Assembly (NCBI RefSeq): GCF_019343105.1
Contig: NZ_CP073765.1
Location: 214,038-278,037, forward strand
Direction: 5' to 3'
DNA: 64,000 nucleotides
From: Methylovirgula sp. HY1
GTDB taxonomy: Bacteria; Pseudomonadota; Alphaproteobacteria; Rhizobiales; Beijerinckiaceae
Every line of letters begins with the position of its first letter. Positions within the stretch are counted from its first letter, which is position 1. The translations under genes and the position numbers were made by a program. The notes under the pieces were generated by a model, which saw only the letters and a program-made list of their open reading frames with translations, was not told the DNA's origin and did not search any database. This document shows positions 8,387 to 17,681 of the stretch, in pieces.

Positions 8387-9315
8387 AAGGCGCCTCCATC
8401 ACCAAACGCGCGGTCCGCCGCGATGCCAAGCAGGTCCGCCGTGCCCGTCACGTAATAGGCGGTGTCGGAGTAACGGGTATGGCCGAGATAGGTGGCCAAC
8501 AAAGGCAGCAACGCCTGCACATCGGCGCTCTCTCGGTGCCATGCAGCGAGCCGCGTCACGGCGAATCGGTGTCGCAGATCATGCGGTCTCATCGGCTTGC
8601 CGTTGTCCAAGCCAGCGAGCTTACAGGCCGCGTTGAACGCAATATGAAGCCCAGGCGACGACAGCCGATTGCCACGCGAACTGAGAAAAAATCCGCAATC
8701 CTTCGCCACCGGAAACGCCGCATCGCGTTGGCGCGCATACTGGCGCAGCGCCTCCAAAGTCGTGGTATGAACCGGGACCAGGCGATCCTTGCGAAACTTG
8801 GTCTTTCTGATCTGCAAAACTCCGCCGACGATGTCGACATCGGCGCGATCCAGGCGAAGCGCTTCGCCGGATCGTAGGCCCGTGCTCGCCAGCAAGCCGA
8901 CCAGCGTGGTCAGTGTGCGCCCCCGTTGAGGGATCGTCGGAGAGAGGTGGCGGCATGCTGCAATGAGCGAGGCCAGCTCCCCGTCGCTCAAGATGCGCGG
9001 CGGTGGAATGGCTCGGGATCTGGGAAGGGCGCGACGATCAAGCGCTTCGGTCCTCGCGTCGTAGACGGCGAGATACTCGCAAAAGCGGCGGAGCACTCCA
9101 TGACGGATGGCTCGACCGTTGGCAGCGCCGGCAAACGATAGGACGAAGTTGAGCGCCATGCCTTTGGTGAGCGGACCACTTAGCTGCTCCGACTCCACGT
9201 GCCGCACGAATGCCCGCAATATGGCGGCCTGCTTCTTGAACGCGTAGCCGAGCGAGCGACGAAGTTCGATGTAGCTCTGGACCTTCTCGGCCAGCATTTT
9301 GGCGAAGACGCTCAT
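8383..9315 (-). CDS. ritB: Tyrosine recombinase RitB of the RIT element
   Basis: A 310-residue integrase-family recombinase, complete. The N-terminal core-binding domain (residues about 5-95) has YIELRRSLGYAFKKQAAILR. The catalytic domain has the first Arg in ASTGLRSGEALRL, HDLRHRFAVTRL for the His-x-x-Arg box and LGHTRYSDTAYYVTG for the second His and the nucleophilic Tyr. It overlaps ritA by ATGA-type coupling at 9312-9315 and ritC at 8383-8386, so the three are one transcription unit. Its job would be strand exchange together with RitA and RitC. Confidence 0.92.
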   Translation of the reverse strand: MSVFAKMLAEKVQSYIELRRSLGYAFKKQAAILRAFVRHVESEQLSGPLTKGMALNFVLSFAGAANGRAIRHGVLRRFCEYLAVYDARTEALDRRALPRSRAIPPPRILSDGELASLIAACRHLSPTIPQRGRTLTTLVGLLASTGLRSGEALRLDRADVDIVGGVLQIRKTKFRKDRLVPVHTTTLEALRQYARQRDAAFPVAKDCGFFLSSRGNRLSSPGLHIAFNAACKLAGLDNGKPMRPHDLRHRFAVTRLAAWHRESADVQALLPLLATYLGHTRYSDTAYYVTGTADLLGIAADRAFGDGGAL

Positions 9316-10546
9316 GACGCGTCTCCCGGAAAAGGCAACGCAACGTCGGCGAGCTGCGGCAGCGCCACCTTCACGTATATAGCGGTGGTATCGATGCTCC
9401 GGTGACCCAGGAGATCGGCGACCTCATTGATCGGGCGCCGGCGCCGGACGAGCTGTGTCGCCAGGCTGTGGCGCAACAGATGCGCGCCTGCGGCGCTGGG
9501 AAGCTCAATCCCGGCTTGTTCCAATCGCGAACGGACGATCCTCGAAATTGAGGCGGCGCACTTGAACGGGCGCGCTGGAGGAGCATACGATAGGAGCACG
9601 TGGGGATTGTCGACCTTCGGCCTGGCATGCAGAATGTAGTTTGCAAGCGCCGCGCCTGCTTCGTTCAAGAGCGGCACGACTCGGTCGCGCTTCCCCTTGG
9701 TTCGCAGCACAAGGACTTCCGCTGTTCGCCAGCGGATGTCCTTGAGTTCGAGCGCCCGGAGCTCCTTGTTGCGCAGACCAGTCGTAGCGAGCACGAGCAT
9801 GATCGCGCGGTCGCGCATTCCTGACGGCGTCGTCACGTCGATCGCGTCGATCGCACGCTGAATATCCTCCCATGCCAGCCGCGGCGGCAGGTGCGCCAAG
9901 CGCCAGCACGGTGTCCGCGGAACGAGCCGGGCAAGATCTTGATCGTTCAGCCCGGACCAGCGAAGGAAACGAAGGAATGCCCTAACATGCGACGTTGCCG
10001 CGGATCGGGTGGAATCGTTGGCCGTCACAGCGACAAGAAATGTTGCACGAGGGCAAGCACGTGCTCGCCAGTTATCTTGGCGAGAGGCTGATCAGGCAAA
10101 TTGTCTCGAAGCCATGCGAGAATCCGGCGGCCGGACGTCAGGAGCCCCTCGCAAGTCCTCGGCTCCAGGCCACGCACGCGGAGGAGATGATCCTGGTAGG
10201 CGGCGAGCAGCGGACCATCGGGGTTCGCCAGGCGGCATGGCGCCGAAAACCGCTCCGGCGCGACCTTGCGCGCGTGGGCGATGGCCGTTGCCGCACTGAT
10301 ACGCGGACTCTCGGTCCGAAAGCTGAGCAAGAAGCGGTCGACGACATCCTGGTCGATCCTCGCAGATCGCGCGTCCCTGGCGGCAAACTCGCTGAACTTG
10401 GCGAGCCGACCAATGTAAATCTTGGCCGAAACGCGATTGTAGCCAAGGTCGGAGAAATGCGCCGCAATGCGGTCCATCACATTGCCAAGCGCACCATCGC
10501 GAAGCCGCCTGAGCACTTTGGGATACGTGAAATAGAAATCCAACAT
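9312..10546 (-). pseudogene. ritA: Tyrosine recombinase RitA, split by a frame change
   Basis: Two overlapping frames together make one recombinase of about 410 residues. The first piece (ATG at 10546, MLDFYFTYPKVLRRLRDG, ending ALVQHFLSL at 10025) holds the N-terminal region. The second piece (GTG at 10028, VTANDSTRSAATSHVRAF to stop 9312) continues the core-binding domain and holds all catalytic residues: Arg in ATTGLRNKELRAL, HLLRHSLATQLV and LGHRSIDTTAIYVKV. The overlap is GTGA. A single-base change would fuse them smoothly (HFLSL then TANDSTRS). It is most simply an inactivating frameshift or sequencing error, though programmed frameshifting or coupled translation of two halves is possible. 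Confidence 0.75.
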
Positions 10547-10600
10547 GAACCGCTCTCCCGCCGGCGCGTCAGGGAAATCCTGAGCCGGAAGGAAGAGGGA

Positions 10601-10694
10601 GATATTATGTGTCGGCGAAATCCGAGAACGCTGCGGAATCAGCGGCTCCTGGACCGCGCCGCCACATATCCACGCCCGACACATATATGGGGAT
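10601..10694 (-). repeat. Right terminal inverted repeat of RIT element (94 bp)
   Basis: The exact inverse of 4766-4859. It lies upstream of ritA and probably contains the ritA promoter. Immediately outside it (10693-10712) is the self-complementary sequence ATATGTGGCGCGCCACATAT, which reuses the ATATGTGG word found inside the repeat. This outer palindrome has no counterpart at the left end. Confidence 0.9.
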
Positions 10695-10715
10695 ATGTGG
10701 CGCGCCACATATCCG

Positions 10716-10949
10716 CATGCCGGCGATCTTTATATTTTCCGAGGTCGCCGCGGCGATCTCGCCAAGATCCTCTGGCACGATGGAATCGGACTATCGCTTT
10801 ACGCCAAACGACTGGACCGCGGAAAGTTCATATGGCCGTCGGCGTCAGGCGGGGCGGTGTCGATCTCGGCGGCGCAAATGGCGTACATGCTTGAAGGGAT
10901 CGATTGGCGGAATCCGCAACTGACATGGCGGCCCAAGAGCGCTGGTTAG
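10716..10949 (+). pseudogene. tnpB: IS66 TnpB, C-terminal fragment (interrupted)
   Basis: The remaining 77 codons of the first IS66 TnpB, starting at the His codon shared with the left fragment (HAGDLYIFRGRRGDLAKIL) and running through GIGLSLYAKRLDRGKFIWP to a stop at 10949. It joins in frame with 4657-4773 once the RIT element is removed. It has no start codon of its own that belongs to IS66. Confidence 0.9.
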
Positions 10950-11033
10950 AGTGAGCGGACTGAGCCAAAAAAATTACGGTCGGGTGCATTTTAGGGCGCC
11001 TCAAATCACGCGATTTATGATTCACTTCGCCTC

Positions 11034-12686
11034 ATGGATGCCGCTCGCACCGTTCTTGCCCGGGAAAACGCCGCCCTGAAAGCGGCGCTGGCCGCTGCGC
11101 AGACCAAGGGCCTGGAAGTTGCGGCGGAACTGGCGGTCGCCCGCGCGAAAGCGTCGGAAGACATGGCGCTGATCGCGCAGCAGAAGCTTCGGATCGCGAA
11201 ACTGGAGCGTCAGGTCTATGGGCAGCGGTCGGAGCGCTCGGCGCGGCTGATCGATCAACTGGCGCTTACCTTCGAAGAGCTGGAAGCCAGCGCCACGGAA
11301 GACGAACTGGCGGCGGAGAAAGCCGTCGCCAGAACAATCACAGTCGCCGGATTTGCGCGAAAGCGTCCCGAGCGCAACACGTTCCTCGACCATCTTCCTC
11401 GCGAGCGCGTCGTGATCGACCCGCCGACGGCGTGCGAATGCTGCGGGAGCAATCGCCTGCGCAAGCTCGGCGAGGATGTGACGCGCACGCTGGAATCGCA
11501 GCCCCGTCAGTGGAAGGTAATCGAGACGGTTCGGGAGAAGTTCACCTGCCGGGATTGCGAGAAGATCTCGCAAGCGCCTGCGCCGTTCCATGTGATTGCG
11601 CGGGGCTGGGCGGGGGCGAGCCTCCTGGCGATGATCGTGTTCGAGAAGTTCGGTCAGCACCAGCCCTTGAACCGTCAGGCCGAGCGTTATGCCCTGGAAG
11701 GCGTGCCGATCGCGCTGTCGACCATGGCCGACGCGGTGGGCTCGGTCTGCACGGCGCTCGATCCGCTCCTTCACTTGGTGGAATCTCACGTCATGGCGGC
11801 CGAACGCCTGCATGGCGACGATACGACCGTGCCGGTTCTGGCCGAGGGCAAAACTGACACCGGGCGGTGCTGGGTTTATGTTCGAGACGACAAGCCGTTC
11901 GGCGGCGTCGGGCCGCCCGCGGCGATGTTTTACTACTCGCGCGATCGCCGGGGCGAGCATCCGCAGGCGCATCTGGCAGGATATGCCGGCATCCTGCAGG
12001 CCGACGCTTATGATGGCTACAACAGGCTCTATCTGGCGGACCGCAAGCCCGGCCCGATCCGGGAGGCGGCGTGCTGGGTGCACGCGCGGCGCCCATTCTT
12101 CGCCATGGCCGATCTGGAGGAGAACGCGCGCCGCAAGGCCGCGGGAAAAAAGGAAATCCCTCTGTCGCCGATCGCGATCGAGGTCGTGCGCCGCATCGAC
12201 GCCCTGTTCGAGATCGAGCGGTCCATCAACGGAAAGAGTTCGCAGGAGCGCCTGGCAGTGCGCCACACGCTGAGCCGGCCGCTGGTCGACGATCTGCGGG
12301 TCTACATGTGTGAGCAGGCGGCGAGGCTCTCGCGCGGGCACGATCTGGTCAAGGCTATCAATTACATGCTCAAGCGTTGGGCCGCGTTCACGCTGTTCCT
12401 CGAGGATGGACGCGTGTGCTTGTCCAACAATGCTGCGGAACGAGGGCTGCGCGGCATCGCGCTGGGAAGAAAATCGTGGCTGTTCTGCGTGTCCGATCGC
12501 GGCGGTCGCCGCGCCGCGGCCATGTATAGTCTCATTGTCACGGCGAAGATGAATGGCGTCGATCCGCAGGCTTGGCTGGCGGACGTTCTCTCGCGCATCG
12601 CCGCGCACCCGGTCCATCGACTCGATGAGCTGCTGCCATGGAACTGGGCAAAACAGGATCCGACTATCTCCGCTCGTGCGGCCTGA
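11034..12686 (+). CDS. tnpC: IS66-family transposase TnpC (first IS66)
   Basis: A 550-residue IS66 DDE transposase. It has an N-terminal coiled coil (residues about 1-90), a zinc-binding region with CECCGSNRL and CRDCEK (residues about 130-180), the first Asp in [14 protein letters not shown], the second in [12 protein letters not shown] and the Glu in [20 protein letters not shown]. It ends with the DELLPWNW motif. The ORF is intact, but its partner tnpB is split by the RIT element, so the IS66 as a whole may be disabled. It is clearly a different lineage from the copy at 6170-7753. Confidence 0.92.
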   Translation: MDAARTVLARENAALKAALAAAQTKGLEVAAELAVARAKASEDMALIAQQKLRIAKLERQVYGQRSERSARLIDQLALTFEELEASATEDELAAEKAVARTITVAGFARKRPERNTFLDHLPRERVVIDPPTACECCGSNRLRKLGEDVTRTLESQPRQWKVIETVREKFTCRDCEKISQAPAPFHVIARGWAGASLLAMIVFEKFGQHQPLNRQAERYALEGVPIALSTMADAVGSVCTALDPLLHLVESHVMAAERLHGDDTTVPVLAEGKTDTGRCWVYVRDDKPFGGVGPPAAMFYYSRDRRGEHPQAHLAGYAGILQADAYDGYNRLYLADRKPGPIREAACWVHARRPFFAMADLEENARRKAAGKKEIPLSPIAIEVVRRIDALFEIERSINGKSSQERLAVRHTLSRPLVDDLRVYMCEQAARLSRGHDLVKAINYMLKRWAAFTLFLEDGRVCLSNNAAERGLRGIALGRKSWLFCVSDRGGRRAAAMYSLIVTAKMNGVDPQAWLADVLSRIAAHPVHRLDELLPWNWAKQDPTISARAA

Positions 12687-12688
12687 CC

Positions 12689-12922
12689 ATGCAGGTCAAC
12701 AAAGTCCATCACGTAACCACCATTGACCGTGTCGCTGAGGACCTTGGCGAAAGCGTCGACTGGCTCCACGACGTCGCCATGGAAATGGACGTCGAGGACG
12801 GCGTGATCTGGGTCTACGGGATCGGCGACAACGGCGTGATGGCGTTCACCGACTTCGGCATCGAGAACCTGGTCGAACTGATCAAGATCCACAAAGAGGA
12901 TCCGACGCTCCTGCAGCGTTAA
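12689..12922 (+). CDS. Small conserved passenger ORF of the first IS66
   Basis: A 77-residue acidic protein starting MQVNKVHHVTTIDRVAEDLG, 2 bp after the tnpC stop. A longer version from an ATG at 12638 would overlap the end of tnpC. It has no domain I can name. Similar short ORFs directly downstream of tnpC are, as far as I recall, seen in some rhizobial IS66 elements, so I treat it as an IS66 accessory gene of unknown role. Its stop lies 4 bp before the TA at which an IS630 has inserted. Confidence 0.6.
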   Translation: MQVNKVHHVTTIDRVAEDLGESVDWLHDVAMEMDVEDGVIWVYGIGDNGVMAFTDFGIENLVELIKIHKEDPTLLQR

Positions 12923-12926
12923 AATA

Positions 12927-14047
12927 CTAATATCCCAATATTATACATGACATCGGGTCGAATCCATATTATATGAGGAGCATGGAACGGAAAGACTTTC
13001 GCAGCATAGGGCGTGACGCACAAGAGGCTCTTCGCGAGCGCGCGGTCCATGCGGTGTTGCACGAAGGCAAGACGCAGGCCGAAGCGGCGGAGTTTGCTGG
13101 CGTTCACCGTCAGGTGGTGAACCAGTGGATCGGGCGGCATCGCGATGAAGGCGCGGCGGGGCTGCAAGATGGACGCCGGGTTTCCTCGCGCAAGGACAGC
13201 GGCATCCTGACGGCTTCGGAGGCGCGGCGCGTGCAACGCTGGATCCGCGATAAGATGCCGGATCAGATAAAGCTGCCGTTCGCGTTGTGGACGGCCCAAG
13301 CCGTGCGTGAACTGATCCAGAAGAAGCTGAGCAAAACGCTGGGCCTGTCGACGATGCAGCTCTATTTAAAACGGTGGGGTTTCACCTCGCAGAAACCTTT
13401 GACGCGGGCGATGCAGCGCGACCCTCAAAAGATCGCGGCGTGGCTTTTGTCGGATTATCCGCGCATCGCGGCGAGGGCGAAGCGCGAGAAGGCGGCCATT
13501 TACTGGAGCGATGAGACCGGCGTCTGCAATCAGGACCAGATCGGCAAGGGTTACGCGCCAAAAGGCCAGACGCCGGTCCTGACGCAGACCGGGCATAAGT
13601 TTTCGACCAGCATGATTGCCGCCGTCAGCAATCGCGGCCTCATGCGGTTCAAGCTCTACAAGGGCGCTTTGAACGTGACGATCTTCATCGATTTCATGAG
13701 GCGCCTCATCAAGGATGCCGCGCAAAAGGTTTTTCTGATCGTCGACAATCTGCGCGTCCATCACGCCAAGCCGGTTCAGGAATGGTTGGCGCAACACAAG
13801 GGCGAGATCGAGATTTTCTATCTTCCAGCCTATGCGCCGGAACACAACCCGGATGAATATCTCAACAACGATCTCAAGCAGACGATCAAAAACAAACCGC
13901 GCGCCAAGACCCGTGACGACCTCATCGCCACCACCTCGTCAATCCTCAAATCCATCCAGAGGCGCCCGGACCGGATCAAGTCATACTTCCACGCAAAACA
14001 CGTTCGCTATGCTGCCTGAATAGTCATGTATAATGATAGGCTGTTAG
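12927..14047 (+). mobile_element. IS630-family insertion sequence, complete
   Basis: A 1121-bp element. Its ends are imperfect inverted repeats (CTAATATCCC at the left and, read inward from the right, CTAACAGCC), with the shared inner word TTATACATGAC. It is flanked by TA at 12925-12926 and 14048-14049, the dinucleotide that IS630/Tc1 elements duplicate. It contains one intact transposase gene. It lies between the 3' end of the first IS66 and the truncated third IS66. Confidence 0.88.
12973..14019 (+). CDS. IS630-family transposase
   Basis: A 348-residue IS630 transposase, apparently intact. The N-terminal helix-turn-helix (residues about 20-60) has GKTQAEAAEFAGVHRQVVNQ, followed by a second DNA-binding region. 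The DDE core has Asp in IYWSDETGV (about residue 180), Asp in FLIVDNLRVHHAK (about 260) and Glu in YAPEHNPDEYLNNDLKQ (about 295). An in-frame ATG nine bases downstream (12982) is an alternative start. It differs in sequence from the IS630 fragments at 1-269 and 2821-3003. Confidence 0.92.
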   Translation: MRSMERKDFRSIGRDAQEALRERAVHAVLHEGKTQAEAAEFAGVHRQVVNQWIGRHRDEGAAGLQDGRRVSSRKDSGILTASEARRVQRWIRDKMPDQIKLPFALWTAQAVRELIQKKLSKTLGLSTMQLYLKRWGFTSQKPLTRAMQRDPQKIAAWLLSDYPRIAARAKREKAAIYWSDETGVCNQDQIGKGYAPKGQTPVLTQTGHKFSTSMIAAVSNRGLMRFKLYKGALNVTIFIDFMRRLIKDAAQKVFLIVDNLRVHHAKPVQEWLAQHKGEIEIFYLPAYAPEHNPDEYLNNDLKQTIKNKPRAKTRDDLIATTSSILKSIQRRPDRIKSYFHAKHVRYAA

Positions 14048-14089
14048 TAATAGCCAGACTGCAATGCCCATGGCCTACGCCGAATGGCC

Positions 14090-15011
14090 GATCATCCCGC
14101 GCGTAGGCCCACAACCACGACGTCTTGGTCTTTCCGGCGCCGGGGTTCAACGTAGGTAAGGTCGTTTCGTCGGCAAAGATCCGCTCGCCCTCACGGATGC
14201 GCGCGAGCACGTGAGCCGCCAGCGGCTCGAAGTGGAACCCGACCGCGCCCATCCATTGCGCCATCAGTGATCGCCCGAGTTCAACGCCGTCGCGCGCGTA
14301 GATGGCCTCCTGGCGGTAAAGCGGCAGCCCGTCGGCATATTTGGACACCGCGACTTGCGCGAGCAGCGCTTCCGTCGGCAGACCGGCTTCGACGATATGT
14401 TCGGGCGCCGGCGCTTGCAGGATCGCGGCGGGTTCCTTGTAAACGTATTTCGGCCGGATCGTCACGATCAGCCGGAAGCGCGCCCGCACAACGTCGAGCC
14501 TGACGCTTTCCTCCTGGCCGATCTTGACCCGCTCCTTGCCTTCGAACTCCGGCGGAACCTCGGGCTCCAGGATCTCCTCGACGCGCTCCAGATGCGAGGG
14601 GAACCGCGGCTTGTCGCGCGGCGTCTCGCGCGGCTTGGGTTCCGCCTTTGCGGCCAGCCGCGCGTCGATCGCCGCGAGCCCGGTTTCGACCTCCTCGAAC
14701 ACGAAGCTCTGTTGTTCGGCTGCGTCGGCGCCGAGCTTTTCGGAATGTTTGCCGAAGCGGTCGCGGCGGAGCGTCTTGATGATCGATGTCAGCCGATCGA
14801 TCTCGGCTTTCGCCGCCGCGTTCGTTTGCGTGAGGTCCTCGACCCTCGCCGTCAGGCTCAACGTCTGGGACCGAAAGGCCTCCGCGTCGGTCTTGTTGGC
14901 GCGCGCTTCCGCCTCTGAACGATCGGCGCGAGCCAGCGTCGCAAGCGCCAGCGCCTTCAGTTGATCAACGTTGTCAGGAAGTTCGCCGAAGCGCTCGCTC
15001 ATGCTTTGCAT
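14090..15011 (-). pseudogene. tnpC: IS66 transposase TnpC, truncated
   Basis: The start is at 15011, and about 307 genuine residues follow: an N-terminal coiled coil, the conserved TLRRDRFGKHSEKL, EHIVEAGLPTEALLAQVAVSKYAD-type central region and the first catalytic Asp in RIFADETTLPTLNPG. After WAYARDDRPFG the sequence departs from the family (VGHGHCSLAITNS) and soon runs into the IS630. The second Asp and the Glu are missing, so it cannot be active. Confidence 0.88.
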
Positions 15012-15082
15012 GATACCGCTTGCGTCGCCAAAAGGCCAATGTCTTCTAAGCTTTCCCGAGATTCAGGCGCATCTTTTTCATG

Positions 15083-15427
15083 TCAGCCGGCACTCTGTGG
15101 CGCTCGCACGTCCACCGCGCGAACCCGCTTCCAATCCAGCCCTTCGAGCAACGCCATGACTTGCGCGTAACTCAGACGGATTTCGTGGCTCCCCGCCGTC
15201 GGCCAGCAGAAATGCGAGCGCTCAAGCCGCTTGGCGAACAGACAAAGACCCGAGCCGTCCCACCAGACGATCTTGATCCGGTCCGCTCTTTTCGCCCGGA
15301 AAACATATAAAGAGCCGTCGAACGGATCAGCCCCGGCGTCTCGAACCAGAGAAACCAATCCTTCGGGGCCTTTGCGAAAATCCACCGCCGCCACCCGTAG
15401 CAGCACCCGCGCGCCGGACGGGATCAT
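15083..15427 (-). CDS. tnpB: IS66-family accessory protein TnpB (third IS66)
   Basis: A 114-residue IS66 Orf2 protein, complete: MIPSGARVLLRVAAVDFRKG at the start, FRAKRADRIKIVWWDGSGLC in the middle, KRLERSHFCWP and a C-terminal LLEGLDWKRV. It overlaps tnpA by ATGA at 15424. The element around it is truncated, so the gene is probably a relic even though its frame is open. Confidence 0.88.
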   Translation of the reverse strand: MIPSGARVLLRVAAVDFRKGPEGLVSLVRDAGADPFDGSLYVFRAKRADRIKIVWWDGSGLCLFAKRLERSHFCWPTAGSHEIRLSYAQVMALLEGLDWKRVRAVDVRAPQSAG

Positions 15428-15801
15428 GCCTCGCGCACCGCGCGCAGCAGACGGCGAAGGTCGGCTTCGGGAATGTCCGCGCTAACCCGCACCATCGCCC
15501 CGCCAATCTCAATCTCCACCCGCCCCATCTTTGCAGCGCGTGGCTCCGATGGCACCTGGCCTTCGTTCTTCTCCGCCCGTAAAGCAGCAGCGCGACGCCA
15601 TGCGAAAAGCAGCGAAGGCGTGATATCCAGCGAACGCGCCAGCGCCGAGATATTCGTGCCTGGCTCAAACGACGCTGCGATCGCTCGGTACTTAAAGTCG
15701 TCAGACCAACGCCGGCGTTCTCCAACCGGCGCTCCATCGAGACGTTCGGCTCTGACCTCTATGAACTGGTTCGTGTTAGTTCTGCGCATAGCCGTAGACA
15801 T
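15424..15801 (-). CDS. tnpA: IS66-family accessory protein TnpA (third IS66)
   Basis: A 125-residue OrfA-type protein with helix-turn-helix (residues about 30-72: WSDDFKYRAIAASFEPGTNI then ITPSLLFAWRRAAALR) and a C-terminal VEIEIGGAMVRVSADIPEAD segment. The start at 15801 is the only good one near the 5' end of the element. It is coupled to tnpB. Confidence 0.85.
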   Translation of the reverse strand: MSTAMRRTNTNQFIEVRAERLDGAPVGERRRWSDDFKYRAIAASFEPGTNISALARSLDITPSLLFAWRRAAALRAEKNEGQVPSEPRAAKMGRVEIEIGGAMVRVSADIPEADLRRLLRAVREA

Positions 15802-15877
15802 AGATGTTGCTATCCATGTCCAACCGCTACCACTTCCGCGTACCGCGCCGCCAGAATGGCGCCGGCTGAACGCTTAC

Positions 15878-16082
15878 GAAGCACCGGGAACTTGGCGGCG
15901 GCGATCCGGTAGCTAATCGATCGGGCCTGACGGTGCGTATGCTCCGCCCGGATCAGGCTGGCGATCAGGGGATAGATATCCTCACGTCGGGCGAGGCCCT
16001 TGCCGGTGATCTCATCGAAGCTGGCGCGCATGCCCGTGAGCTTGAGTTCGCTCAGGGCGTCCAAAATCTCATGGCGTTCCAT
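15878..16082 (-). pseudogene. istB: IS21 helper ATPase IstB, N-terminal fragment
   Basis: The ATG at 16082 overlaps the istA stop. About 68 residues are genuine IstB (MERHEILDALSELKLTGMRA to RIAAAKFPVLR), then the third IS66 terminus interrupts. The Walker A ATPase core is absent, and the remainder of istB is not found elsewhere in the window. The reading frame continues about 22 codons into IS66. Confidence 0.85.
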
Positions 16083-17581
16083 CAGGCGACTTTCCTTATG
16101 CTATCGTAGCGGGCGCAATCGGCCGTCGGTTCGATCTTCAGGCGTAGCGCGTCGGGAGTGGCGATGCTGGGCGGCAACGGCGGCTGAAGCCGTCGGGCGA
16201 GCACGGTGAGAATGACGTCGCCGCTGGCGATGTCGGCCTCCAGCGCTTCGGCGCAAGCGGCTTCGACCGCCGCCAGGCCGTGATCGAGCACCGCGCCCAA
16301 AACCTTGACGAACTGGCGATCCCCATCGACGTGGCTCTTCAGTTTGGCGCGAACCCCGGCCAAACCGGCTGGCAACTCCCAGTCCTTGAACGGCGCACCA
16401 TTGCGCAAGGCGCCCGGCTTCTTCATGAGAACTGGGAGATAATGCCAGGGATCGTAGATGATCTGGTCGCGCCGGAACTGACGCGGATGATCCGCGACGA
16501 CTTCCTCGCCCAGCAGCACGACGATGCGCTCGGCATGGGAGCGCACCAGCACCATTTGGCCAGCGGCGCGCGCGTCAACGCTGTAGCGGTTATGATCGGC
16601 CATGATCAGGCAGGTGGTGCTGGCCCTGACCGCTTTCTCGACGAAGCCGTCAAACGGGCCGCGCCATTCCATCAGGCTTGCCCGCTCGTCCTGGAATACA
16701 TCCCAGATGCTGCGGTCCTTGAACTCTGGATGCCTGGTGTGTTTGGCGTAGGCGATGCACTGATCTTCCAGCCATGCGTTCAACTCCGCCAGGCTTTTTA
16801 CCCGCGGCTTGGGACGGAACATCTGGTCGCGCAGGTTGCCAACCTGATTCTCGACCTGCCCCTTTTCCCAGCCCGACGCCGGCGAACAGGCCACCGGTTC
16901 GACCAGGTGATGCGAACACATCCGCAGAAAGCGACGATTATACTGGCGCTCCTTGCCGACCAGGATCGCTTCCACCGCTGTCTTCATATTGTCGTAGATG
17001 CCGCGTCGGCAGACGCCGCCATAGAACAAAAACGCCTTGTCGTGGGCGTCGAACACCAACTCCTGGGTCTCCCGGAAATAGGCGCGCACAAACGGCATCC
17101 GGCTGTGCGACAGCCTCATGTGCGCTGCCTTGATCATTAACGGCAGCCCCTGGAGCGTGATCGTCTCGTGGCTCCAATCAAACTGATAGGCTTCTCCGGG
17201 CGCAAAGCTCATCGGCACGAAGGCGTGCACGGGAACGCGCGCCTGGTCGGCGCGCCAGGTTTTTGCAAACCGATGCACGCTGTCGTGCGCGCCGTCATAG
17301 CCGCGCCCGCGCAACTCCTCGAAAAGGCGTTGCGTCGAGCGGCGTTCCCGCCGCGGCAGCTTCGATTCAATCTCCAGGATTTCGACCAGACCCGCGACCC
17401 GTTCGCCAAGCTTGGGCGCCGGCTGCACCCCGCGCTCGTATTTGAACTCGGTCGCGCCGCTGCGAACCACCTTGCGGACCGTCGCCCGCGACACCGACAG
17501 GGTCCGCACGATCTCCTTAATCTGCCGATGCTCGTCGAAATACGCGCGCCGTATGCGACTAATCATGTCCACGCTGACCAT
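16082..17581 (-). CDS. istA: IS21-family transposase IstA (istB truncated)
   Basis: A 499-residue IS21 transposase. The N-terminal helix-turn-helix region has QIKEIVRTLSVSRATVRKVV (residues about 20-40). The integrase core has the first Asp in YQFDWSHETITL, the second in RRGIYDNMKTAVEAIL and the Glu in GWEKGQVENQVGNLR. The C-terminal Mu-type beta-barrel includes NRYSVDARAAGQMVLVRSHA. The frame is complete and overlaps istB, as in intact IS21. Without IstB the element should not move by itself. The 5' terminus lies at about 17600-17640 but could not be placed because the other end is lost. Confidence 0.92.
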   Translation of the reverse strand: MVSVDMISRIRRAYFDEHRQIKEIVRTLSVSRATVRKVVRSGATEFKYERGVQPAPKLGERVAGLVEILEIESKLPRRERRSTQRLFEELRGRGYDGAHDSVHRFAKTWRADQARVPVHAFVPMSFAPGEAYQFDWSHETITLQGLPLMIKAAHMRLSHSRMPFVRAYFRETQELVFDAHDKAFLFYGGVCRRGIYDNMKTAVEAILVGKERQYNRRFLRMCSHHLVEPVACSPASGWEKGQVENQVGNLRDQMFRPKPRVKSLAELNAWLEDQCIAYAKHTRHPEFKDRSIWDVFQDERASLMEWRGPFDGFVEKAVRASTTCLIMADHNRYSVDARAAGQMVLVRSHAERIVVLLGEEVVADHPRQFRRDQIIYDPWHYLPVLMKKPGALRNGAPFKDWELPAGLAGVRAKLKSHVDGDRQFVKVLGAVLDHGLAAVEAACAEALEADIASGDVILTVLARRLQPPLPPSIATPDALRLKIEPTADCARYDSIRKVA

Positions 17582-17681
17582 CCCCCACTATCCTTCCCAT
17601 GACAGGAAGGGACGCTGACACGCAGCCTATGAGGGGGTCGTTATTGGAAGCGAAAGACGCCCCTCAGGGGGACGTTATTGC

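Larger units (their letters stand above)
4774..10715 (-). mobile_element. Recombinase-in-trio (RIT) element inserted in IS66 tnpB
   Basis: The element carries three adjacent tyrosine recombinase genes in one orientation (ritA-ritB-ritC on the minus strand, each overlapping the next by a few bases) between perfect 94-bp inverted repeats. This is the layout known for RIT elements. It interrupts the first IS66 tnpB, whose halves rejoin in frame. A second IS66 (5261-7773) has inserted into ritC. Without it the element would be about 3.4 kb. Just outside the right repeat lies an extra palindrome, ATATGTGGCGCGCCACATAT, not present at the left end. No clear target duplication is seen beyond a shared CAT. 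With ritC split and ritA frameshifted, the copy looks inactive. Confidence 0.85.
14050..15877 (-). mobile_element. IS66-family element, 3'-truncated (third IS66)
   Basis: The 5' terminus is clear: on the minus strand the element begins GTAAGCGTTCAGCC at 15877, inside the istB of an IS21. tnpA, tnpB and most of tnpC follow toward lower coordinates. TnpC ends abruptly after DDRPFG at about 14090, so the last third of tnpC and the right terminus are gone, probably by the same deletion that removed the rest of istB. It is inactive by itself. Confidence 0.85.
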
